A DNA stretch of 64,000 nucleotides from NCBI GenBank assembly GCA_034211175.1, contig JAXHUH010000236.1, positions 19,480-83,479 of the forward strand, written 5' to 3'. Of this stretch, positions 8,298 through 15,555 are shown piece by piece. Under the pieces are notes generated by a model. The model saw only the letters and a list, made by a program, of their open reading frames with translations, was not told the DNA's origin and did not search any database. Numbering within the stretch: position 1 is the stretch's first letter; each line of letters opens with the position of its first letter. This DNA is from JAXHUH01 sp034211175. Its GTDB lineage: Bacteria > Actinomycetota > Acidimicrobiia > Acidimicrobiales > CAIXPF01. The position numbers and the translations under genes are program-made.

Positions 8298-9683
8298 ATG
8301 GCGGCGGCGGTCGGTGTCGGTGTCGGCGGGCGTGAGTGCCTGGTCCTGATGCCTCCGGGGCAACCCCCGGGTGACGAGAACCTCGCTCGCATCGATGTCG
8401 ATGCGGTCTTCCGACGAGCGATCGAACCTGCGGTGATCGAGGCGGGGTGCACGCCCCGACGGATCGACCGCACGTTCCCCGGCCCCGTCGTCGACGCGTC
8501 GACGATGTGGCGGGTGCTGAGCGCGGACATCCTCGTGGTCGATCTGACGACCACGGACCCGACGGTGACCTACCTCCTCGGTGTGCGCCACGCGGCGAGG
8601 CCCGGGGCGACGCTCGTGCTCGTCGGCAACCCGCCGGGCACCGGGCTCGACACGGGCCTGGTCGACGCCATCCGCTACGAGGTGACCGCCGGGTCGCTCA
8701 CCGGAGCGGACGCCGACGCCTTGCGCGGCGAGCTCGCGGTCCGGCTGCGCGTCGCCGCGGCGGCGCCGGCGGTCGACAGCCCCGTGTTCGCGCTGCTCGA
8801 CGGCTACCCGGGCGTGTCGCTGACCGGACCGGTGTCGATGGCCGCGGCCCAGGCCGAGCGGGACGCGATCCTGGCCGAGCGCCTGCGCGACGCCGCGGCC
8901 CGCGGGCCGGAGGCGGTCCGCTCCACCGAGCAGGAGATCGGGCACCTCCCCGCCGCGGGCCGGGCCGTCCTGGCGTCGCTCGTCACCGCCTACGCCGAGG
9001 TCGGGGCGTGGGGCGACGTCATCCGGGTCCACGATCAGCTCCCGTCCTCGGTCGCCGACGACACCGAGGTCCGCCGACGGGTCGCGCAGGCGCTCGCGGC
9101 GCGCAACGGCCCGGGCGACGGCGACGCGGCGATCGCCCTGCTCCACCGGCTGATCGAGGCGTCGGGTGGAGACGCTGCCTCGCTCACCGCCCTCGGTCGG
9201 GCGTACAAGGAGCGGCTCGTCGCCGCCCAGCGCGAGCACGACGTGGTCGCGGCGGCGATCTGGCTCGACGAGGCCACCGACGCGTTCGGCCGGGGCTTCG
9301 AGCGGGACCCGGGCGACGTGTACGCCGGGGTCAACGCCATCAACCTCCTCGTCCGCAAGGGCACGGAGGAGGCGATGGCCCGCGTCGAGCAGCTCGCCCC
9401 GGTCGTGACGTTCGCCGCGCTGCGCCACGGCTGCGAGCGCTCGGAGGACTACTGGACGCTCGCCACGCTGCTCGAGCTCGCGCTGCTCGGCCACGACGAC
9501 GACCTGGCGTCGCGGGTCGTGGAGCGCCTCGTGACGGTCCCGTCGGAGGACTGGATGCGCGAGACGACGGCGTCGAACATCAGCCGGCTCGCGGAGCTCG
9601 GCGGTCCCGACGAGCGCACGGCGCTGCTCGGCGACCTGAGCCGGCGCCTGCGGCCGCCGGCGCTGGCCGGCCACGCCGCCTGA
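8298..9683 (+). CDS. TRAFs-binding-domain (DUF4071) signalling protein
   Basis: 461 aa. ATG 8298 is chosen because GGGAGGA lies 5 nt before it; an upstream GTG would add unconserved residues. The N-terminal 145 residues form a Rossmann-like module (CLVLMPPGQPP, then VFRRAIEPAVIEAG, ADILVVDLTTTDPTVTYLLGVRHAA) of the kind seen in TIR- or nucleoside-deoxyribosyltransferase-like domains. The rest is helical TPR-like and fits the MAP3K TRAFs-binding domain: LTALGRAYKERL, RGFERDPGDVYAGVNAINLL. Bacterial relatives are thought to be adaptor or effector proteins in signalling and conflict systems. It follows the HerA-like gene with a 115-nt gap. Whether the N-terminal domain is catalytic (for example on NAD) cannot be judged here. 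Confidence 0.8.
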   Translation: MAAAVGVGVGGRECLVLMPPGQPPGDENLARIDVDAVFRRAIEPAVIEAGCTPRRIDRTFPGPVVDASTMWRVLSADILVVDLTTTDPTVTYLLGVRHAARPGATLVLVGNPPGTGLDTGLVDAIRYEVTAGSLTGADADALRGELAVRLRVAAAAPAVDSPVFALLDGYPGVSLTGPVSMAAAQAERDAILAERLRDAAARGPEAVRSTEQEIGHLPAAGRAVLASLVTAYAEVGAWGDVIRVHDQLPSSVADDTEVRRRVAQALAARNGPGDGDAAIALLHRLIEASGGDAASLTALGRAYKERLVAAQREHDVVAAAIWLDEATDAFGRGFERDPGDVYAGVNAINLLVRKGTEEAMARVEQLAPVVTFAALRHGCERSEDYWTLATLLELALLGHDDDLASRVVERLVTVPSEDWMRETTASNISRLAELGGPDERTALLGDLSRRLRPPALAGHAA

Positions 9684-9756
9684 GCGCGCCGCGTCACCGC
9701 CCGGCGGCCCGCCGTGACCAGGTGGGCCGCCGTGGGCCGGCGTGTCGGCGACTCGG

Positions 9757-9762
9757 TACGCT
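9757..9762 (+). promoter_or_regulatory. Candidate -10 element (TACGCT)
   Basis: TACGCT ends 7 nt before GTG 9770, which would give a leaderless mRNA for the ferredoxin-DUF6925 gene. Confidence 0.4.
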
Positions 9763-9769
9763 CACGGCC

Positions 9770-10864
9770 GTGGGTGACGTGTCGGTCCTGATGTGCCGCG
9801 GCTGCTGCTGCGGGACAGCGGCGAAGCACCCCGACACCGATCACGAGGCACACGCCGAGCGGTTGGCGTCGGCGGTGTCGCCGGCGGCGAAGCTGTGGGT
9901 CGTCGACTGCCTGGGCCCGTGCGAGCGCTCCAACGTGGTCGTCATCCGCAGCGGTGGACGCCGCCGGTGGTTCGGTGACCTGCTCACCGACGAGTCACTC
10001 GGCGCACTGGCGGGCTGGCTCAGCACCGGCGCCTCCCACGACCCGCCGTCCGCGGTCGCCGGCCACGAGTTCGACCCGGGCTCGGTGCCGATGCTCGGCG
10101 CGCTCCACGAGCTGAGCTGGAGCGCCGACGAGATCGCCGATGTCGTCGCCGATGCGCTGCGCGCCGAGGGCGGCTCGTGGTCGATGGGCGTCGACGGCGC
10201 GCTCGCGGAGTACCGCGTCGGCGACGAGCCGCACGAGCTCCGCCGCCACGGGCGCACGCTGGTGTCGGCGACGCCCCGGGGTGCGCTGCGGCTCCACATC
10301 GGCGGCACGGTGCGAGCGTTCGTGGCGGTCGACTCGACGGCCGCGAGCCCCGACACGATCGTGCTCGCCACCCCGCGGCGCCCCCGGGGACGCCGCCGCG
10401 CCGACGGCCCGCCGGCGGTCCGGGTGCTCGGGCCCGACACCGCCGCCGTCCACCCCGATCGCCACGGCCGGGACGTGCTCACCGATCTCGGCGCCAGCGA
10501 GCTCACCCGCTTCTGCGTGCGCACCGGGGCCGACGACGAGCTGACCGTGAGGTTGGCCGCCGCCGAGGGCACGTCGCTCGTCGACCTGCTCGGCGGGGTC
10601 GGCCACGATCTGGTGCGACGCTCACCGCATCGGATCGTCGAGACCACGATCGGTCGGATCGAGGTCTTCGCGCCGATCCCGCCGGTCGGCGGCACCTCGC
10701 CCGAGGGCCCCCACACCCACCTCCTGCCCGATCGGGTCGTCACGACCCACACCGACCCGCGCCACCACCCCCAGGACGGCCTGCCACCCGGGTGGGTCGC
10801 GGGCGCCACCTTCCATCCCGGCCCCGGCTGGCAACCCGACACCTCGCTCCAGCACCCGGACTGA
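9770..10864 (+). CDS. 2Fe-2S thioredoxin-like ferredoxin fused to DUF6925-like domain
   Basis: 364 aa. Residues 8-15 CRGCCCGT and about 47-52 CLGPCE supply the cysteines of a thioredoxin-fold 2Fe-2S ferredoxin (about residues 1-80). The remaining 280 residues match my memory of DUF6925: WSMGVDGALAEYRV, then near the C-terminus SPHRIVETTIGRIEVFAPIPP and SPEGPHTHLLPDRV followed by GWVAGATFHPGPGW. DUF6925 has no known function; the HTH and other histidines could bind metal. GTG 9770 is preceded by a -10-like hexamer at leaderless spacing. No operon partner. The fusion suggests the DUF6925 part is redox-linked. Confidence 0.7.
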   Translation: MGDVSVLMCRGCCCGTAAKHPDTDHEAHAERLASAVSPAAKLWVVDCLGPCERSNVVVIRSGGRRRWFGDLLTDESLGALAGWLSTGASHDPPSAVAGHEFDPGSVPMLGALHELSWSADEIADVVADALRAEGGSWSMGVDGALAEYRVGDEPHELRRHGRTLVSATPRGALRLHIGGTVRAFVAVDSTAASPDTIVLATPRRPRGRRRADGPPAVRVLGPDTAAVHPDRHGRDVLTDLGASELTRFCVRTGADDELTVRLAAAEGTSLVDLLGGVGHDLVRRSPHRIVETTIGRIEVFAPIPPVGGTSPEGPHTHLLPDRVVTTHTDPRHHPQDGLPPGWVAGATFHPGPGWQPDTSLQHPD

Positions 10865-10932
10865 TCCTCGGCCCCCGGGGTCACCGCGGTCGCCGACGGC
10901 GAGCCCGCGGCGTGACAGCATGGCCACGGCCT

Positions 10933-10956
10933 GCGGGAGGGCGGGGCCGCTCCCGC
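10933..10956. other. Hairpin before the GT-C gene
   Basis: GCGGGAG at 10933-10939 and CTCCCGC at 10950-10956 form a 7-bp stem 20 nt before the predicted start at 10976. No T-run. Could be a terminator for the upstream gene or leader structure. Confidence 0.25.
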
Positions 10957-10975
10957 CGAGGTGAACGGAGACGGG

Positions 10976-13132
10976 ATGGAGGTCCTCGACGAGGCGACGG
11001 GTACGCGCGCCGGCGTGCGCACCGGATGGTGGCTCGTCGGTGTCCCGATCGGGGTGGCGACATTCTTGCTCTCGGTCGCCGGACCGGGTGGTGCCACGGC
11101 GGTAGCGGCCGATCTCGTGCGCATCGGGGCCGTCCCCACGACGGCGACGGCGCTACTCGTCGCCGGCCTGGCGGGCGCTGGTCGGCTCGTCCAGCATCTC
11201 GTCGCTCCGGGCACCGACCGAGGGCGGGACCGGTCGTTGGTGCTGCTCGGCTGGTTCGTCGTGGGCGCGGCGACGATCTCGACGCTGCTGCTGCTGGTCG
11301 CAGCCGTCGACGCGCTCGCGATCGTTCCCTACCGCGTCCTGCACCGGGGCCTGATGGGCGCCGGTGCCGTGCACCTCGCCGTGGCCGCGCTCGACGCCCG
11401 CAGGTCCCCGCGCCGGGTGGTGCTCGGTCCCGCCGGAGGGTTGGCACAACTCACCTGGGGGCTCCTCGCCGCCTGTGGGGCCCACCTGCTGTGCGGGCTG
11501 CTCACCTCGGCGACGATCCATCCCGACGCGCTCCAGTACCACCTGGCGATTCCCCGGTCGTTCCGTCTGGCCGACGGGCTGGTCGTCAACATGACCTTGC
11601 TCCTCGAGGGGGCGGCCCTCGGCCTCGAGATGCTGTACCTGGTGGCGGTCGACCTCGCCGCCGCCCCCTCGGACCCGATCGGCGTGGCCCGCCAGGCGGT
11701 CGCGTTCAGCCTGGCGACCGGTGCAGTGTTCTTCCTCGGCACCTACGTCGTCGCGCGCCGCATCGGGGCGAGCCGGGCGGCGGCGTCGCTGGCGATGGTC
11801 GCGCTCGTCACCGTGTCGTCGATCCAGCGGATCGGGACCGCGAAGAACGACCTGTTCGCGGCCGGCGTCGCACTCGTCGCCGTGGCACTCCTCCTCGAGG
11901 CCACCGGGCGCGGCGATCGCGAAGCCATCGTCGCCCGCCGAGGCGAACGCCCACCCGACGACCTCCGACGGGCCGCACCCGGAGAGGCCGGCGCCGAGGG
12001 GCCCGATCGCGCGTCGATGAGTGATCGTCGCAGCACCGCCGGCCCGTACGCGGTCGCCGGGATCGCGGCCGGGTTCGCCGTGGCGGTCAAGACGACGATG
12101 GTGCTGCCGCTCCTGCCGTTCGGCGCGTACCTGGTCGTCCGCGGCCGGCAGTCGCCGCGCCAGACGGTGCTGCCGTGCACGGTGGCCGCGGCGATCGTGG
12201 CGCTGCCGTGGACGCTGCGGTCGCTCGTGCTGCGTGGCCATCCTGTCTATCCGTTCGCCGCCGACTGGCCGGAACCGATCGCCGAGGGCTGGGAGGCGCG
12301 CAACGCCAACGGCCTCGACCGCACCTTGTCCGACCTGGTCCGGCACTGGCCCGACCTGGTGCTCGATCGGTACGAGGTGTCCGGCAACGACTCGATGGGG
12401 ATGCTCTTCCTCGGGTGCTTCGTGATCGGCGCGGCGATCGCGGTGTGGCGTGTGCGGCACGGCGGCTCGAGCGCCGAGCTCGTGTTCGCGTCGGGAGCGC
12501 TCGTGCTGGCAGCCTTCACGTACGAGACCTTCGACGGCCGGTTCCTGACCCGATACGTCGTGTACACCGCGGCGACGACGTTCGCCTACGTCGCACATCT
12601 CGCCGGCGGGGCCGTCGCCCAGGTCGGCGCTACGCCTCGATCGCGGCGAACGATCGCAGCCGTCGTCGCCCTGGCGGCCATCGTGATGCTCGCGTGGGGC
12701 ACCGACCTGGCCACGACGGCCCGGGAGCGCGCGGACGACCCGGCGCTCGACGAGATCGCCTCGGGCAGGATCGACCGGCCGGCGCTGGACGCCCGGCTGG
12801 CCGAGTCACAGTTCTCGATCTCGGTGTACCGCGCGGTGAACAACGTGACCGGCGACGGACGCGTCCTGATCGGTGACCAGTTCTTCCTCTTCCTCGACGC
12901 CGAACCGGTGAACGCCCACCCGCTCCATCAGACGGAGATCTCGTCCGAGCTCGATGCCGGCGAGCTCCGTCGGGAGCTCGCGGCACGCGAGGTCACCGCC
13001 GCCGTCCTCGCCGCACCGACGGAGGCCGTCGCAGCGTTCGCCGAGGAGTGCGGCGTGCAGCTGGCCGAGTCCGGCCGGGTACGCGGCTACGCGATCGACG
13101 AGCCGTGCAGGGACGGTGACGACACGGACTGA
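10976..13132 (+). CDS. Polytopic GT-C family glycosyltransferase (PMT/ArnT-like)
   Basis: 718 aa integral membrane protein with roughly twelve hydrophobic segments. The loop HPDALQYHLAIPRSF (near residue 185), placed after an early TM pair, resembles the first extracytoplasmic loop that holds the catalytic Asp in GT-C enzymes using lipid-linked sugars; the C-terminal soluble part (after about residue 600) may bind acceptor. A charged cytoplasmic loop lies near residues 320-345. Start is ATG 10976, with GGAG upstream; a GTG at 10961 would add five residues. Substrate unknown. It ends 21 nt from a convergent gene, with a hairpin between. Confidence 0.7.
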   Translation: MEVLDEATGTRAGVRTGWWLVGVPIGVATFLLSVAGPGGATAVAADLVRIGAVPTTATALLVAGLAGAGRLVQHLVAPGTDRGRDRSLVLLGWFVVGAATISTLLLLVAAVDALAIVPYRVLHRGLMGAGAVHLAVAALDARRSPRRVVLGPAGGLAQLTWGLLAACGAHLLCGLLTSATIHPDALQYHLAIPRSFRLADGLVVNMTLLLEGAALGLEMLYLVAVDLAAAPSDPIGVARQAVAFSLATGAVFFLGTYVVARRIGASRAAASLAMVALVTVSSIQRIGTAKNDLFAAGVALVAVALLLEATGRGDREAIVARRGERPPDDLRRAAPGEAGAEGPDRASMSDRRSTAGPYAVAGIAAGFAVAVKTTMVLPLLPFGAYLVVRGRQSPRQTVLPCTVAAAIVALPWTLRSLVLRGHPVYPFAADWPEPIAEGWEARNANGLDRTLSDLVRHWPDLVLDRYEVSGNDSMGMLFLGCFVIGAAIAVWRVRHGGSSAELVFASGALVLAAFTYETFDGRFLTRYVVYTAATTFAYVAHLAGGAVAQVGATPRSRRTIAAVVALAAIVMLAWGTDLATTARERADDPALDEIASGRIDRPALDARLAESQFSISVYRAVNNVTGDGRVLIGDQFFLFLDAEPVNAHPLHQTEISSELDAGELRRELAAREVTAAVLAAPTEAVAAFAEECGVQLAESGRVRGYAIDEPCRDGDDTD

Positions 13133-13136
13133 CACG

Positions 13137-13153
13137 GCCGGCACCGCGCCGGC
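13137..13153. terminator. Candidate bidirectional terminator hairpin
   Basis: GCCGGC, 5-nt loop, GCCGGC between the stops of two convergent genes. Short GC stem without a U-tract, the type common in high-GC actinobacteria. Confidence 0.4.
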
Positions 13154-13747
13154 TCAGCCCTGCCAGAGTCGGCAGAAGGTGCGGTGGGCCCGGTCCTCGA
13201 ACGCGAGGTAGTCGTCGCCGAGGTAGCAGGTGACGTAGTGATCGCTGGCCTCGGGGACGATCCGGTCCTCGTCGCGGACGCGCTCGACGAGCCGGACGCC
13301 GGTGGCGCCGTCGACGGCCTTCGGTCGCATTGATCGACCGGGACGCTCGGTGCACCACCACAGCGCGGCGACGCGCTCGACCCGCACGTCGAACGACGCG
13401 GCCGAGTCGATGTTGCGGTCCGCGACCACCTCACCGCCCTGGTCGAGCACGAGGGACGCGCACGGTGCGACGTCGACGCAACGGACGAACCAGTCGCCGT
13501 CGTCGGGTGCCTCCTCGATGGTCGCCGTGCCCGCCGCCAGCCACGCCGGGCTGTCGTGGACGATGCCCCAGGTCGCGTCGCCACCCCGCCGGGGCTCGAC
13601 GTAGCCGCCGTAGCGCTCGTGGAACTCGAGCCACGGCTCGAAGCACGGGGCGTCGTGCGCCCGGATCGCCCGTTCCACGTCCGCCACCGGGACCGGTCGG
13701 ACACGGTGCAACACCGCCAGGTACCGCTCCGCACGCTCGCTCAACAC
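13154..13747 (-). CDS. Hypothetical protein, possibly SMI1/KNR4-like
   Basis: About 197 aa, soluble. The N-terminal pattern LSERAERYLAVLHRVRPVPVADVERAIRAHD followed by PWLEFHERYGGYVEP resembles SUKH/SMI1-KNR4 proteins, which often act as immunity proteins, but I cannot confirm the family. Start set at GTG 13747 because GGGAGGG lies 9 nt upstream on this strand; GTG 13783 would add 12 residues. A -10-like TACGCT lies at 13825-13820. No toxin gene is adjacent. Confidence 0.6.
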   Translation of the reverse strand: MLSERAERYLAVLHRVRPVPVADVERAIRAHDAPCFEPWLEFHERYGGYVEPRRGGDATWGIVHDSPAWLAAGTATIEEAPDDGDWFVRCVDVAPCASLVLDQGGEVVADRNIDSAASFDVRVERVAALWWCTERPGRSMRPKAVDGATGVRLVERVRDEDRIVPEASDHYVTCYLGDDYLAFEDRAHRTFCRLWQG

Positions 13748-13819
13748 CGCCGAGGACCCTCCCGCCATCGAGGACGCCCGCACCGGTCCCCCGTCCGCCG
13801 ATCGCGGGAACCGCCATCC

Positions 13820-13825
13820 AGCGTA
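13820..13825 (-). promoter_or_regulatory. Candidate -10 element (TACGCT)
   Basis: TACGCT on the minus strand, about 70 nt before the chosen start of the gene at 13747; it would give a leadered transcript with a clear ribosome site. Confidence 0.3.
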
Positions 13826-13833
13826 CGGCCGGA

Positions 13834-13878
13834 CCCCGCCGAGACGGACTCCGGCGAGACAGACCCCGGCGAGGCAGA
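13834..13878. repeat. 15-bp tandem repeat, three copies
   Basis: Three imperfect units of the type CCCCGGCGAGACAGA in non-coding DNA between a minus-strand promoter and the riboswitch promoter. Units differ by 2-4 bases. Confidence 0.6.
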
Positions 13879-13964
13879 CACCGCCGGCCGGCGCCCGGCG
13901 GGCGCGGGCCGCGGCCGTGTCCTCGCCGTGGGCGGCAGCCGTGTTCGGCCGTGGCGCGGCCTGC

Positions 13965-13970
13965 TACCGT
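13965..13970 (+). promoter_or_regulatory. Candidate -10 element for riboswitch 1 (TACCGT)
   Basis: TACCGT preceded by TGC (extended -10-like), just before the 5' end of the cobalamin riboswitch. Riboswitch 2 has a similar GCTAATGTCGG in the same place. Confidence 0.35.
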
Positions 13971-13974
13971 CGGT

Positions 13975-14150
13975 CCGTCCTCACCAGAGGTCGTCGGTGC
14001 ACGGGAACCCGGTGCGAGTCCGGGACTGTCCTCGCAACTGTGACCGGACGCCGGGCGTTGCCCGGCCGCGGGCTCCACCGCAGCCACTGGCCCCACCGGG
14101 CCGGGAAGGCGGGAGCGTGCGGGTTCCGGGAGTCAGGAGACCGGCCGGCG
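13975..14150 (+). promoter_or_regulatory. Cobalamin (B12) riboswitch 1
   Basis: Recognisable cobalamin aptamer: GGTGCACGGGAACCCGGTG, then the GAGTCCGGGACTGTC and CGCAACTGTGACCGG core, GCCACTGG, the CCGGGAAGGC segment and the terminal B12 box AGTCAGGAGACCGGCC (14131-14146). The box lies 30 nt before ATG 14177, so the expression platform probably controls translation initiation or early transcription of the FhuF-like gene, switching it off when adenosylcobalamin is plentiful. Exact ends are approximate. Confidence 0.92.
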
Positions 14151-14176
14151 CCTCCGAGCCCCCGAACCCACGAAGG

Positions 14177-15007
14177 ATGCGGTTCACGGTGCCAGTCGCA
14201 GATGTGCCCATGGCCGAGCTCAACCGGCTCGGTCTGTACTTCGCCCTCCGACGCCTCGACGCCGGCGACGAGAGCTCGACGCGCCCGTTCCTGCCGGCGC
14301 GCGGCCTCCTCGCCGATCCTGCGGCGCTCGACGCCTGGCTCGCTCCGACGGCCGAGCGGCTCGATGCCGACGACCCGCTGGTCGTGGCGTCGACGGCCCA
14401 GCTCGACTGGGCGACCCGCCTCGTGTCGATCCACGCGGCGTCGGTCGAGCTGGCCGGCGTGGCACCCGACCTGGCGGCCGATCGGGTGTCGTACCGGTTC
14501 GGGTTCGGTCCCGCGGAGCTGGCGGTCGACGACGTCGTGGCGCTGGACCCGGCCACGTCGTGGCGCCGCCTGTGGGACGACCACCTCGAGCCGCTGGCCG
14601 CCGTGTTGCGCGAGCGGGCGAACCTGACGATGCGGTTGGCGCGGGGGAACGTGGCCTCGGCGCTGGCGTCCTCACTGACCGCGCTGTTCCGCGAGGACGT
14701 CGCACCGTACGCGGACCTGGTGGCGCGGCCGTGGGCGTCGCCGCCGGAGCTCGACGGCCTGGGGTCGTGGTACGTGGGGTCGGAGGGCCTGCCCCGGTTC
14801 CGGCGCACGACGTGCTGCCTGTACGAGAAGATCCCCGGTGCTCCCCGGTGCGGCGACTGCAGCCTCGTCGGCGCCGACAACGACCACAGCCACGACGACG
14901 AGCACGGACACGGCCACGACCACACCCACGACGGCGAGCACCACCACGATCACGACCACAGCCACGACGGTGATCACGGCCATGATCACGACCACGGGCA
15001 CGGATGA
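14177..15007 (+). CDS. FhuF-like 2Fe-2S protein with His-rich tail, riboswitch controlled
   Basis: 276 aa. The C-terminal motif TTCCLYEKIPGAPRCGDCSL (near residues 213-232) is the C-C-x10-C-x2-C 2Fe-2S site of ferric-siderophore reductases of the FhuF type. The last 43 residues are a metal-binding tail with 18 histidines interleaved with Asp/Gly. Placement under a B12 riboswitch and next to cobO argues against simple iron-siderophore duty; a cobalt or corrinoid reductase / metal buffering role is my inference. ATG 14177 or ATG 14210 could be the start. Convergent with cobO, 26 nt apart. A paralogue without the tail lies at 15554. Confidence 0.8.
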   Translation: MRFTVPVADVPMAELNRLGLYFALRRLDAGDESSTRPFLPARGLLADPAALDAWLAPTAERLDADDPLVVASTAQLDWATRLVSIHAASVELAGVAPDLAADRVSYRFGFGPAELAVDDVVALDPATSWRRLWDDHLEPLAAVLRERANLTMRLARGNVASALASSLTALFREDVAPYADLVARPWASPPELDGLGSWYVGSEGLPRFRRTTCCLYEKIPGAPRCGDCSLVGADNDHSHDDEHGHGHDHTHDGEHHHDHDHSHDGDHGHDHDHGHG

Positions 15008-15026
15008 GCGGGCCGGCGGGGCCCGC
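15008..15026. terminator. Candidate bidirectional terminator between fhuF-like gene and cobO
   Basis: GCGGGCC, 5-nt loop, GGCCCGC directly after the plus-strand stop and before the cobO stop. Perfect 7-bp GC stem, no U-tract. Confidence 0.45.
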
Positions 15027-15033
15027 GGGCCGC

Positions 15034-15555
15034 TCAGTACTCGATGCCCTTGCGGGCCTTGATGCCCTGGTCGTAGGCGTGCTTGACCTTGCGCATCTCG
15101 GTGACGGTGTCGGCGATCTCGATCAGCTCGTCGGCCGCGTTGCGCCCGGTGATCACGACGTTGACGTGCTCCGGCCGATTCTCGATCGTCGTCACGACGT
15201 CGTGCACGTCGATCCAGCCGTAGGTGACGGCGTAGGTCATCTCGTCGCAGATGACGGTGTCGAACTCACCGGAACCGATCCGCTCCTTGGCGACCTCCCA
15301 GGCGTGGGCGCCCTTGGACGCGGTCTCGTCCATGTCCTCGGACGTCCAGGTCCAGCCGTCGCCGAGCTCGTGCCACTCGATGCCGAGCTGGTCGGCGAGC
15401 TTGCGCTCCCCCGTCTTCCACTGGCCGCTCTTGATGAACTGGACGACGGCGACGTTCCAGCCCCGTGCGTAGCTGCGGCACATCACCCCGATCGCGGCAG
15501 AGGTCTTCCCCTTGCCGTGCCCGGTGTTGATCAGGACGAGCCCCTTCTGTGCCAT
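15034..15555 (-). CDS. cobO: Corrinoid adenosyltransferase (CobO/BtuR type)
   Basis: 173 aa. Transfers the adenosyl group from ATP to Co(I) corrinoid (cob(I)yrinic acid a,c-diamide or later intermediates). P-loop NTGHGKGKTSAA near residue 10, WNVAVVQFIKS, and TVICDEMTYAVTYGWID characteristic of the family. Normal length. ATG 15555 is preceded on this strand by TACGCT ending 8 nt away, suggesting a leaderless transcript. Its start codon shares the CATG palindrome with a divergent ATG, so its promoter lies inside the first codons of the neighbouring gene as annotated. Confidence 0.95.
   Translation of the reverse strand: MAQKGLVLINTGHGKGKTSAAIGVMCRSYARGWNVAVVQFIKSGQWKTGERKLADQLGIEWHELGDGWTWTSEDMDETASKGAHAWEVAKERIGSGEFDTVICDEMTYAVTYGWIDVHDVVTTIENRPEHVNVVITGRNAADELIEIADTVTEMRKVKHAYDQGIKARKGIEY

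Larger units (their letters stand above)
13784..14176. other. Intergenic region with two promoters, a 15-bp repeat and a riboswitch
   Basis: The left part holds the predicted promoter of the minus-strand gene ending at 13154. The middle has a 15-bp tandem repeat (13834-13878). The right part has a plus-strand -10-like element and a cobalamin riboswitch leading into the FhuF-like gene. No coding region recognised. Confidence 0.7.

Noticed and set aside
5300..8554. 1084-codon minus-strand open frame opposite the HerA-like gene
   Set aside because: Low-complexity Arg/Gly/Asp-rich translation with no recognisable domain; the plus strand has Walker motifs.
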